Below, piece by piece: positions 1 through 7,430 of a stretch of 64,000 bases of DNA. The position numbers and the translations under genes are program-made. The notes under the pieces were generated by a model. It did no database searches and was not told the DNA's origin. It worked only from the letters and a program-made list of their open reading frames with translations. Within the stretch, counting starts at the first letter, position 1. Each line of letters begins with the position of its first letter. This DNA comes from G965202915 sp965202915 (GTDB lineage Bacteria; Pseudomonadota; Gammaproteobacteria; Eutrophobiales; Eutrophobiaceae), in NCBI GenBank assembly GCA_965202915.1, contig OZ241847.1, forward strand, positions 1,736,001 to 1,800,000, given 5' to 3'.

Positions 1-1
1 G

Positions 2-1546
2 CCCGAGCTTATCGAGCAATTACAATCTCACGACACCGACCGGTTTATAAATCTGCATGAATTTAATTTGCAGGGCGCGCGCAGGATCGATGATTATCGT
101 TTTGAAATAATCCTCAAGAAAAAATACCCGCAGTTTATTTATTGGTTGTCCATGTCATTCTTTGCGCCCATGCCGTGGGAGGCGGACTATTTTTACAGCC
201 AGCCCGGAATGCGGGATAGAAATATCACTCTGGACTGGTTCCCGGTCGGTACCGGCCCGTTTATGTTGACGGAAAACAATCCCAATCGGCGCATGGTATT
301 GCGCAAAAACCCGAATTTCAGAGGGGAGACGTATCCTTATGAAGGCGATGATGTCGATATCCGCAATGACCTGTTGACGGATGCCGGCAAACCCATGCCT
401 TTCCTGGACGCGGCGGTGTACAGTTTGGAAAAGGAATCCATCCCGGCATGGAATAAATTTTTACAGGGCTATTATGATGTATCGGGCATTGTGTCGGACA
501 GTTTTGATCAGGCGGTACGGTTCAGCGCCGCCGGAGAGGCGCAATTGACCGAGGTTATGCGCGACCGGGGCATGCGACTGATCACCGAAGTCACCACGTC
601 CACCTATTATATGGGCTTCAATATGGTCGATCAGACGGTCGGCGGGGACAGTGACCGCAATCGCTTATTAAGACGGGCCATTGCCATAGGCGTCGATTAT
701 GAAGAATTTATTTCGATCTTTGCCAATGGCAGAGGCATTGCCGCCCAGGGTCCGATCCCGCCGGGCATTTTTGGCCACGTTGCCGGAGAGGCGGGCGTCA
801 ACCCCTATGTGTATCGCTGGCAAAATAATAAACCCAAACGGCGATTGATTGACGCGGCCAGACAACTGTTGGTCGAGGCCGGCTATCCCAATGGCAGGGA
901 CAGTAACACCGGCAAACCGCTGGTACTCTATCTGGACACCCCGGTCGCCGGGCCCGGCACCAAATCAAGGTTTGACTGGATGAGAAAACAATTTGCCAAA
1001 CTGGGAATTGATTTGGTGATTCGGGCCACCGATTACAATCGCTTCCAGGAAAAAATACGCACGGGCACCGCCCAGATATTCCAATGGGGCTGGAACGCCG
1101 ATTATCCCGATCCGGAAAATTTCTTTTTTCTGTTATATGGTCCGAATGCCAAGATAGACAATAATGGCGAGAATGCGGCAAATTATAAAAACGTCCAATT
1201 CGATCACTTGTTTGACCAAATGAAGAATATGCCGAATGGCGAAGCGCGGCAGAAAATTATCGATGAAATGGTTGAGATTGTCCGAAAAGACTCGCCCTGG
1301 CTGTGGGGATTCCATCCGGTCGGATTTTCCCTGCACCATGGATGGTATGGCAACGTCAAACCCAATTTAATGGCCAACAACACATTAAAATACAAGCGCA
1401 TCGATCCCATCCTGCGCTCGGAACAAAGACAGTTATGGAACCAACCGATCTGGTGGCCGGTTATCGTCGGCGTCATTGTTCTGATCCTGCTCATCCTGCC
1501 GGCCGTTATCAGCTATAAGAAACGCCAACGGGCGGTGATCCGATGA
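2..1546 (+). CDS. ABC transporter substrate-binding protein, family 5 (5' end missing)
   Basis: C-terminal part of a periplasmic peptide/oligopeptide-type solute-binding protein (SBP_bac_5 family). The frame is open to the left window edge, so the start and signal peptide lie outside. Family-typical stretches are visible, such as GTGPFML, RRAIAIGVDYEEF and WGWNADYPDPENFFFLLYG, the last resembling the conserved late lobe of DppA/OppA proteins. An unusual point is the C-terminus: the last 35 residues contain a strongly hydrophobic segment (PVIVGVIVLILLILPAVI) followed by a basic KKRQR tail. This would anchor the protein in the membrane rather than leave it free in the periplasm. Its stop overlaps the start of the next gene (ATGA), so it is translationally coupled to the two permeases. 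Substrate is not determinable; peptides are the family default. Confidence 0.88.
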   Translation, partial: PELIEQLQSHDTDRFINLHEFNLQGARRIDDYRFEIILKKKYPQFIYWLSMSFFAPMPWEADYFYSQPGMRDRNITLDWFPVGTGPFMLTENNPNRRMVLRKNPNFRGETYPYEGDDVDIRNDLLTDAGKPMPFLDAAVYSLEKESIPAWNKFLQGYYDVSGIVSDSFDQAVRFSAAGEAQLTEVMRDRGMRLITEVTTSTYYMGFNMVDQTVGGDSDRNRLLRRAIAIGVDYEEFISIFANGRGIAAQGPIPPGIFGHVAGEAGVNPYVYRWQNNKPKRRLIDAARQLLVEAGYPNGRDSNTGKPLVLYLDTPVAGPGTKSRFDWMRKQFAKLGIDLVIRATDYNRFQEKIRTGTAQIFQWGWNADYPDPENFFFLLYGPNAKIDNNGENAANYKNVQFDHLFDQMKNMPNGEARQKIIDEMVEIVRKDSPWLWGFHPVGFSLHHGWYGNVKPNLMANNTLKYKRIDPILRSEQRQLWNQPIWWPVIVGVIVLILLILPAVISYKKRQRAVIR

Positions 1547-2520
1547 TCGCCTATATTATCCGCCGGATTCTGTACGCAGTGCCGATACTCATCGGCGTCA
1601 ATATCATTACCTTTGTATTATTCTTTGTCGTGAACACGCCGGATGATATGGCGCGCATGCATTTGGGCATGAAGCGGGTGACCCAGGACGCAATCGATAA
1701 ATGGAAACAGGAACGCGGTTATCACAAACCGGTCATTTATAACCCTCAGGCGGATGGTTTGGGCCAGATCAAAGACACCATTTTCTATGAACACTCGGTG
1801 CGCTTATTTGTATTCGATTTTGGCCGTTCCGATAATGGCCGCGATATCAGCTACGACATCAGCCAGAGAATATGGCCCAGCCTGGCAATCAGCGTTCCAA
1901 GCCTTGTCATCGGCCTGTTGAGTTATATCAGTTTTGGCTTATTACTGGCTTTTTTTCGCGCCACCTATGTCGATTATTCGGGGGTGATACTGTGTGTGAT
2001 CATGATGTCCATATCGAGCCTGTTTTATATTATCAGCGGCCAGTTTCTGATCAGCAAATTATTGCATTTGGTACCGATATCCGGTTATGACCACGGGATG
2101 GAGGCCATTAAATTTCTGGTTTTGCCGGTCCTGATCGGCCTGGTCGGCAGTATCGGCGCAAGCACCCGCTGGTATCGCACCATATTTATTGAAGAGATGG
2201 CCAGGGATTACGTCCGCACCGCCAGGGCCAAGGGAATATCGGACGCCGCGGTGCTGTACCGGCACGTACTGAAAAATGGATTGATCCCGATCCTTACCGG
2301 TATCGTTGCCATCCTGCCGCTTTTGTTTATTGGCAGCCTGATCACCGAATCATTTTTTGCGATCCCCGGATTGGGCAGTTATACCATAGACGCCATTAAT
2401 GCACAGGACTTTGCGATTGTCCGTTCCATGGTATTTCTGGGATCGGTGCTGTATATCGCCGGCCTGATTCTCACCGATATTTCATACACCATTGCCGATC
2501 CCAGGGTCAGGTTAAACTGA
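1543..2520 (+). CDS. Peptide-type ABC transporter permease, OppB/DppB family
   Basis: Inner-membrane permease subunit of the importer. The N-terminus MIAYIIRRILYAVPILIGV is the classic first membrane segment of the DppB/OppB family. Near residues 225-245 lies the EAA-type cytoplasmic loop (DYVRTARAKGISDAAVLYRH) that contacts the ATPase. Length (325 residues) is normal. The start overlaps the stop of the binding-protein gene by four bases, and the oppC-like gene begins one base after this stop, so all three form one operon. No anomaly in the reading frame. Confidence 0.92.
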   Translation: MIAYIIRRILYAVPILIGVNIITFVLFFVVNTPDDMARMHLGMKRVTQDAIDKWKQERGYHKPVIYNPQADGLGQIKDTIFYEHSVRLFVFDFGRSDNGRDISYDISQRIWPSLAISVPSLVIGLLSYISFGLLLAFFRATYVDYSGVILCVIMMSISSLFYIISGQFLISKLLHLVPISGYDHGMEAIKFLVLPVLIGLVGSIGASTRWYRTIFIEEMARDYVRTARAKGISDAAVLYRHVLKNGLIPILTGIVAILPLLFIGSLITESFFAIPGLGSYTIDAINAQDFAIVRSMVFLGSVLYIAGLILTDISYTIADPRVRLN

Positions 2521-2521
2521 T

Positions 2522-3919
2522 ATGCCGGTTTTATTTATCACCGATATGCTGATTTTCCTATTGCTGATCATGGTGATCGGTTTTGTCTTTTATGCCCGTC
2601 GCCATGAGCATTTGCGTGCACCCTGGAGGGAAGTCATCAAACGTCCCATCGCAGTGTCTTCGGCGGTGGTGTTATCGATTTTCGTGATTATCGGCTTACT
2701 GGATTCATTGCATTTCCATCCCGCGCTGGAAGCCGCCGGAGACCGGCCATCCTATTCCAATGAAGTGCTCAGCGTGTTGGACCTTGCGTTAACCCCGATA
2801 CGCACCAATTCGGAAAAGACCTATTCAGCGCCGTTGGCGACGCGTGCATATTCGATGGAATTAATTGAGTCGGAGCAAGGCGAGGCCTATCGCAGTTATC
2901 CGCGCCTGCAATTTGGCGGTGCCCATCTGGACGATCCCGAACGAGAGCACATGCGCGATATCAGCCTGCGTATCGTTGCCGGTCTGGCCATCGGTATCGC
3001 AGCCGCCGCCGTTTTTATATTCAGTATCACCCTGTGGCGGGCAAAAAAAAGCGGAGTGGCCATCGGGCAAATGCTCCGGCAAATTATCGGTCGCAATACC
3101 ACCGTCCCCTGGTATGCGATCTTTGCCACTATTCTCAGTATTTTCACCCTCACCGGCGTGATCGTCGCGCTGGCCGATGGCTACCACGTCTTCGGCACCG
3201 ACAAAGTCGGCCAGGACGTGCTTTATCAATCCATCAAAAGCATACGCACCGGACTGGTGATCGGAATGTTAACCACCTTAATCATGCTGCCCTTTGCAAT
3301 GATCATGGGATTGATGGCGGGTTATTTTCGTGGTTGGATAGACGACCTCATTCAATATCTATACACCACCTTAAATTCCATACCGGGCGTATTACTGATT
3401 GCCGCCGCGGTATTATTGCTGCAAGTATATATGGCGAATAACGCCGATCAATTTACCAGTCTGGAACAACGCTCCGATTTGCGTCTGTTGTTTCTGTGCA
3501 TGATCCTGGGGATCACCAGCTGGACCGGACTGTGCCGACTATTGCGCGGAGAGGCCCTTAAATTACGCACCATAGACTACGTCCGGGCGGCGCAGGCGTT
3601 TGGAGTCGGGCACTTTACCATCATGCGCAGACATTTGTTGCCCAACGTCATGCATATCGTGATCATCTCCATCGTACTCGATTTCAGCGGCCTGGTTTTG
3701 GCCGAAGCGGTATTATCCTATATCAATATAGGCGTGGACCCGAGCATGCACAGTTGGGGAAATATGATCAACAGCGCCCGTCTGGAAATGGCGCGCGACC
3801 CCATCGTTTGGTGGTCATTAGTGGCGGCGTTTATCTTTATGTTTCTGCTGGTGCTCGCCGCCAATTTATTCGCCGACGCCGTTCGTGATGCATTTGATCC
3901 GCGTATAAGGGGGGCTTGA
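2522..3919 (+). CDS. Peptide-type ABC transporter permease, OppC/DppC family, with long N-terminal region
   Basis: Second permease subunit. The C-terminal 250 residues carry the family signature: HVFGTDKVGQDVLYQSIKSI, then the EAA loop YVRAAQAFGVGHFTIMRRH and the GVDPSMHSWGNMI segment. At 465 residues it is much longer than a usual OppC (about 300). The extra part comprises one early membrane segment, a second one near residues 40-62, a soluble stretch and another segment near 155-175 before the canonical core. The gene ends one base before the first palindromic repeat of the island. The ATP-binding subunits (oppD/oppF type) that often follow are absent here; the LRR island takes their place. 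Confidence 0.9.
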   Translation: MPVLFITDMLIFLLLIMVIGFVFYARRHEHLRAPWREVIKRPIAVSSAVVLSIFVIIGLLDSLHFHPALEAAGDRPSYSNEVLSVLDLALTPIRTNSEKTYSAPLATRAYSMELIESEQGEAYRSYPRLQFGGAHLDDPEREHMRDISLRIVAGLAIGIAAAAVFIFSITLWRAKKSGVAIGQMLRQIIGRNTTVPWYAIFATILSIFTLTGVIVALADGYHVFGTDKVGQDVLYQSIKSIRTGLVIGMLTTLIMLPFAMIMGLMAGYFRGWIDDLIQYLYTTLNSIPGVLLIAAAVLLLQVYMANNADQFTSLEQRSDLRLLFLCMILGITSWTGLCRLLRGEALKLRTIDYVRAAQAFGVGHFTIMRRHLLPNVMHIVIISIVLDFSGLVLAEAVLSYINIGVDPSMHSWGNMINSARLEMARDPIVWWSLVAAFIFMFLLVLAANLFADAVRDAFDPRIRGA

Positions 3920-4310
3920 CAGGAGGGTGGGTTTCCAAACCCGCCTAAAAAAAAACACATTAAAAGTTGAATGATTTAAGACGGGCTTGAAAACCCGTCC
4001 TCCTGTACAGAGAATCCGGCGTGCCGGGTGTGTGTTTTAAACAGGAGGGTGGGTTTCCAAACCCGCCTAAAAATGTTTTATTATGGACGGGTTGGAAACC
4101 CGTCCTCCTCTTGTTTAATTATATTTAAAAGCCCCGATAGAGATAGAGAATCCGGCGTGCTGAGTGTGTGTTTTATCGGGGTCGGGAGACCCCGACTCCT
4201 GTAAGGGGGGTTGGGGGGTTTGGTGTTGATTCAGGAAAGCCCCGATAGAAATAGAGAATCCGGCGTGCCGATTGTGTGTTTTATCGGGGTCGGGAGACCC
4301 CGACTCCTGT
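3920..4310. repeat. Palindromic repeat block A (left flank of LRR gene)
   Basis: Intergenic block made of three interleaved short palindrome types. Type 1 is AGGAGGGTGGG then TTTCCAAACCCGCCT, at 3921-3946 and 4043-4068. Type 2 is GACGGG-TTgGAAA-CCCGTCCTCCT, at 3980-4004 and 4086-4109. Type 3 is TCGGGGTCGGGAGACCCCGA, an 8-bp perfect stem with a GGGA loop, at 4176-4195 and 4284-4303. Between them recurs a non-palindromic motif GAGAATCCGGCGTGC with a GTGTGTTTT tail (near 4010, 4147, 4256). Much of this block is present almost verbatim on the other side of the LRR gene. No coding sequence is credible here. The hairpins could also terminate the oppABC transcript and the convergent LRR transcript. 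Confidence 0.9.
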
Positions 4311-6782
4311 CTATTCAATAAGCAACCGCACCGCATCCAGAGTCGCCTCCGTCACCCCCAGCGCATTCCGCAGTGCCGGGCTGGCACTCAGCTCATCCTC
4401 AAACCGCAGCGCATAGTACAGCAGCCGCCAGTCATTTTGGTTCAGGCCATCATTACCGTCCAGGTTGAACCGGTTTTCGCCCGCCAGGGCATCGGCTCCG
4501 GCCTCCAGTGCGGCAATATTTTCGGCGTTCCCCAGCAGTGTGTTCAGCAGGTTGTCGGGCCGGGGCGTCAGCGAGAGATAATACAGGATCTGGGCATCCT
4601 GGGCGTTGACGGTCTGGTCTTGATTCAGGTCCAGCGGATTATTGGCGCGGGTTACCGTCAGCCTGTAGGTCAGCGTTGTAGTGCCGTCCGCGGCGGTAAC
4701 GACGATTGCTATGTCGTTGGCGCCGACGTTGAGGGCGGCGGTGAATGGGGTGGTGGTCATCGCCGTTCCCGCGTTCACTGTCACGGCCACGGTTGAACCG
4801 CTGTCGGCGGCCGTGGGGGTGAGGGTGAGGATGGCCACGGTATTGGGCACGGTGGCGCTGTATGTGAGGGTGGTGCGATCAAATACCGGCGTCAGTGTGC
4901 CCTGGGAAATCGTCAGCGCGCTCAGGCCGGCATTCGGCAGAGCGGTGAAGAGTTGCGCGGTGGTGATCCGCAGGCAGTCGGTCACACCGTCGGTGTTGGC
5001 TACGATGGTGGCGGCATCGGGCCGCGAGCAGACAAAATGGGCGTTGCGGACGGTGTCGTCGACGTTGAATGCCACGTCTATGGTGCCGAGGGTGTCCAGT
5101 ACGTCGTCAAACACGCCGTCGGGCAGGGTGGTGAAGTTGTTGTTAAGCAAATTTAACCTCTCAAGCGCCGACAGGCCGTTAAAGACACCGGCGGGCAGAG
5201 TGGTTAAGTCGGTGTTACTCAAATTCAAGGTCTCAAGCGCCGCCAGGCCGTCAAAGACATCAGCGGGTAGCGTGGTTAAGTCGGTGTTACTCACATTCAA
5301 TAGCACAAGTGCCGACAGGTCGTCAAAGACACCGTCGGGCAGCGTGGTTAAGCGGGTCTGATTAAAATCCAACCTCTCAAGCGCCGACAGGCGGTCAAAG
5401 ACGCCGTCGGGCAGCATGGTTAAGCGGCTCTGACCGAAATCCAAGCTCTCAAGCGCCGACAGATCGTCAAAGACACCGGCAGGCAGCGTGGTTAAGGTGG
5501 TGCCAGACAAATCCAAGGTTACAAGCGCCGACAGGCCGGCAAAAACATCAGCGGGTAGAGTAGTGAAGAGTACGTTTTCTGACAAATCCAGAGACTCCAG
5601 CGCCGTCAAGCCGTCAAAGACATCAGCGGGCAGAGTGGTTAATAGGCTGTTCGTCAAAATCAAGGTCTCAAGCGCCAACAGACCGTCAAAGACATCGACG
5701 GGTAGAGAGGTGAAGCTGTTAAAATTCAAATTCAAGGTCACAAGCCCCGACAGTCCTGCGAAATCACCGTTTGCCAGGGAGGAGATGCTGGCTGAATCGA
5801 AATCGAGTTCGGTTATCCCGGCCAGGGCGGTCTCCGGTACGGACTCACAGGCAGGCGTTGGATTGATGGCGGCAAGAATCGCAGCCTCTACCTGAGGGGT
5901 GCGGTCGCAGATATTTACTCGCGGCACATCGCGGGTTACGGTCAGTCTGTAGATCGGCGTGATGGAGTTCGCGGCGGTAACGACGACTTCAATCTCGTTC
6001 GCGCCCACATCGAGCGCGGCGGTGGTCATCGCCGCCCCGTTCACCGTCACGGTTGAACCGCTGTCGACGGCCGTGGGGGTGATGGTGAGGGTGGCCACGG
6101 CATTGGGCACGGTGGCGCTGTACGTGAAGGTGGCGCTGTCAAACTCCGGCATCAGTGTACCTGCGGAAATCGTCAGCGCACTCAGGCCGGCATTCGCGAG
6201 AGCGACGTTGAATTGCGCGGAAGTGATCCGCAGGCAGTCGTTCACACCGGCGGTGGCGGTTACGATGGCCTCGGCATCCGGCCGCGAGCAGACAAAATGG
6301 GCGCTGCGGATGTTATCGTCAACAAAGAACCCCACGTCTATGGCGCCCAAGGTGTCCAGCACGTCGTCAAACACGCCGGCGGGCAGCGTGGTGAAGTTGT
6401 TGCGATTCAAAAACAACCCCTCCAGCGCCGTCAGGCCGTCAAAGACACCGGCGGGCAGAGTGGTTAAGCGGTTTGCACGCAAATCCAAGCTCTCCAGCGC
6501 CGTCAGGCCGTCAAAGATATCCGCCGGCAGCGTGGTTAAGCGGTTGGAACCCAAAGTCAAGGTCTCAAGCGCCGACAGGCCGGCAAAGACATCAGCGGGC
6601 AGAGTGGTTAAGGCGTTTCTATCCAAAAACAACCCCATAAGCGCCGACAGTCCGGCGAAATCACCGCTTGCCAGCGAGGTGATTGCTCCGAAAGAGAAAG
6701 TGAGTCCGGTTATCCCGGCCAGGTCGGACTCCAGCACGGCCGCACAGGCAGGCGGTGGATCAGAGATCCGCGCAAGAATCAC
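4311..6782 (-). CDS. Leucine-rich-repeat surface protein with cadherin-like and dockerin-like domains (body of a phase-variable gene)
   Basis: Open frame of 823 codons from an internal GTG; the true start is probably the ATG at 6916, now out of frame (see the leader and homopolymer entries). Two tandem modules are visible. Each has a cysteine-containing cap (about ..PPACAAV / NPTPACESV), a run of about 23-residue LRRs (pattern LSALETLxLxxNxLTTLPAxVFDG; about 5 in the first module, about 10 in the second), an LRR C-terminal cap with paired cysteines (FVCSRPDA...DCLRIT), and a cadherin-like beta-sandwich (LSALTISxGTLxPxFD ... YRLTVTR). The C-terminal 120 residues hold a dockerin-like pair, DLNQDQTVNAQDAQILYYL and FNLDGNDGLNQNDWRLLYYA. 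Such domains are extracellular and bind proteins or glycans; partner unknown. Flanked on both sides by palindromic repeat blocks. Confidence 0.85.
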   Translation of the reverse strand: MILARISDPPPACAAVLESDLAGITGLTFSFGAITSLASGDFAGLSALMGLFLDRNALTTLPADVFAGLSALETLTLGSNRLTTLPADIFDGLTALESLDLRANRLTTLPAGVFDGLTALEGLFLNRNNFTTLPAGVFDDVLDTLGAIDVGFFVDDNIRSAHFVCSRPDAEAIVTATAGVNDCLRITSAQFNVALANAGLSALTISAGTLMPEFDSATFTYSATVPNAVATLTITPTAVDSGSTVTVNGAAMTTAALDVGANEIEVVVTAANSITPIYRLTVTRDVPRVNICDRTPQVEAAILAAINPTPACESVPETALAGITELDFDSASISSLANGDFAGLSGLVTLNLNFNSFTSLPVDVFDGLLALETLILTNSLLTTLPADVFDGLTALESLDLSENVLFTTLPADVFAGLSALVTLDLSGTTLTTLPAGVFDDLSALESLDFGQSRLTMLPDGVFDRLSALERLDFNQTRLTTLPDGVFDDLSALVLLNVSNTDLTTLPADVFDGLAALETLNLSNTDLTTLPAGVFNGLSALERLNLLNNNFTTLPDGVFDDVLDTLGTIDVAFNVDDTVRNAHFVCSRPDAATIVANTDGVTDCLRITTAQLFTALPNAGLSALTISQGTLTPVFDRTTLTYSATVPNTVAILTLTPTAADSGSTVAVTVNAGTAMTTTPFTAALNVGANDIAIVVTAADGTTTLTYRLTVTRANNPLDLNQDQTVNAQDAQILYYLSLTPRPDNLLNTLLGNAENIAALEAGADALAGENRFNLDGNDGLNQNDWRLLYYALRFEDELSASPALRNALGVTEATLDAVRLLIE

Positions 6783-6814
6783 AGCCTCTACCTGAGGGGT
6801 GCGGTCGCAGATAT

Positions 6815-6916
6815 TTACTGTGGGGGGGGGGGGGGGGGGGTGGTTTGCCCAAACCCGGGCACGCTAAGCAGTGGATAAATGACGACGACTACTAAAAATT
6901 GTTGTATGGCTTTCAT
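6815..6916 (-). other. Signal-peptide leader of the LRR gene, out of frame (OFF state)
   Basis: ATG at 6916 opens a 33-codon frame MKAIQQFLVVVVIYPLLSVP then GFGQTT, a poly-proline run from the C tract, and PQ stop (TAA at 6815-6817). The lysine followed by a hydrophobic core and small residues is a good Sec signal peptide. If the C tract had 20 (or 17) bases instead of 19, the frame would continue into TVNICDRTPQVEA and the LRR body, giving 868 residues with 20 C. The partial LRR copy at 9507 has the equivalent order GFGQTT-TEVNIC without the tract, which supports this leader as the genuine N-terminus. No strong Shine-Dalgarno sequence was seen. Confidence 0.8.
6822..6840. repeat. 19-base homopolymer (G on +, C on the coding strand)
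   Basis: An uninterrupted run of 19 G on the given strand, equal to 19 C in the LRR gene, placed between signal peptide and mature protein. Distance from the ATG at 6916 to the in-frame GTG at 6782 is 134 bases, not a multiple of three. Adding one base or removing two restores frame. Long G/C tracts in this position are a known slipped-strand phase-variation device in surface-protein genes of other bacteria. The exact length is also what sequencing and assembly most often get wrong. Confidence 0.9.
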
Positions 6917-6947
6917 GGCGGATTTCGTCCGAGTGGTTCTACACTCC

Positions 6948-6976
6948 AGTATAGCACCGGAGGACGGGTTTTCCAA
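6948..6976 (-). promoter_or_regulatory. Predicted sigma70 promoter of the LRR gene, -35 inside a palindromic repeat
   Basis: On the reverse strand: TTGGAA (6971-6976), 17-bp spacer, then TGC-TATACT, an extended -10 (6948-6953). The ATG at 6916 is about 32 bases downstream of the -10. The -35 hexamer is part of the type-2 palindrome at 6963-6982, so the repeat supplies half of the promoter. An inverted repeat CGGATTTCGTCCG (6919-6931) lies in the leader just upstream of the start. Confidence 0.55.
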
Positions 6977-7430
6977 CCCGTCTTTAAATAATTACAGGAG
7001 GGTGGGTTTCCAAACCCGCCTATAAAAAAACACGGTTTTAAACAGGAGGGTGGGTTTCCAAACCCGCCTACGGGTTGAAAACCCGTCCTCCTTTTGTTTA
7101 ATTATATTTAAAAGCCCCGATAGAGATAGAGAATCCGGCGTGCCGGGTGTGTGTTTTATCGGGGTCGGGAGACCCCGACTCCTGTAAAAAAAAACACATT
7201 AAAAGTTGAATGATTATAGACGGGTTTGGAAACCCGTCCTCCTGTACAGAGAATCCGGCGTGCTGAGTGTGTGTTGTATCGGGGTCGGGAGACCCCGACT
7301 CCTGTAAGGGGGGTTGGGGGGGTTGGTGTTGATTCAGGAAAGCCCCGATGCAGTCCGGAAATCCCGGTCGCTCAGGGAATCCGGCGTGCCGAGTGTGGGT
7401 TTTATCGGGGTCGGGAGACCCCGACTCCTG
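6961..7430. repeat. Palindromic repeat block B (right flank of LRR gene, reaching into metF)
   Basis: Second cluster of the same elements. Type 1 lies at 6996-7021 and 7044-7069; type 2 at 6963-6982, 7070-7092 and 7219-7243; type 3 at 7159-7178, 7279-7298 and 7405-7424. Longer segments match block A: TTGTTTAATTATATTTAAAA with following sequence (4111 and 7096), the A-rich ACACATTAAAAGTTGAATGA stretch (about 3954 and 7194), and the GGGGGTTGGTGTTGATTC-type segment (about 4207 and 7311). The LRR gene thus sits between direct repeats of roughly 100 bp each, suitable for homologous recombination. The last type-3 copy supplies the 3' end of metF. No other gene is supported in this stretch. Confidence 0.88.

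Noticed and set aside
5488..6795. + strand frames opposite the LRR gene
   Set aside because: Antisense shadows of LRR codons; the reverse frame has full LRR, cap and dockerin-like domains.
3921..7430. CRISPR array
   Set aside because: The repeated palindromes are irregularly spaced, of several types, lack unique spacers of equal length and have no cas genes nearby.
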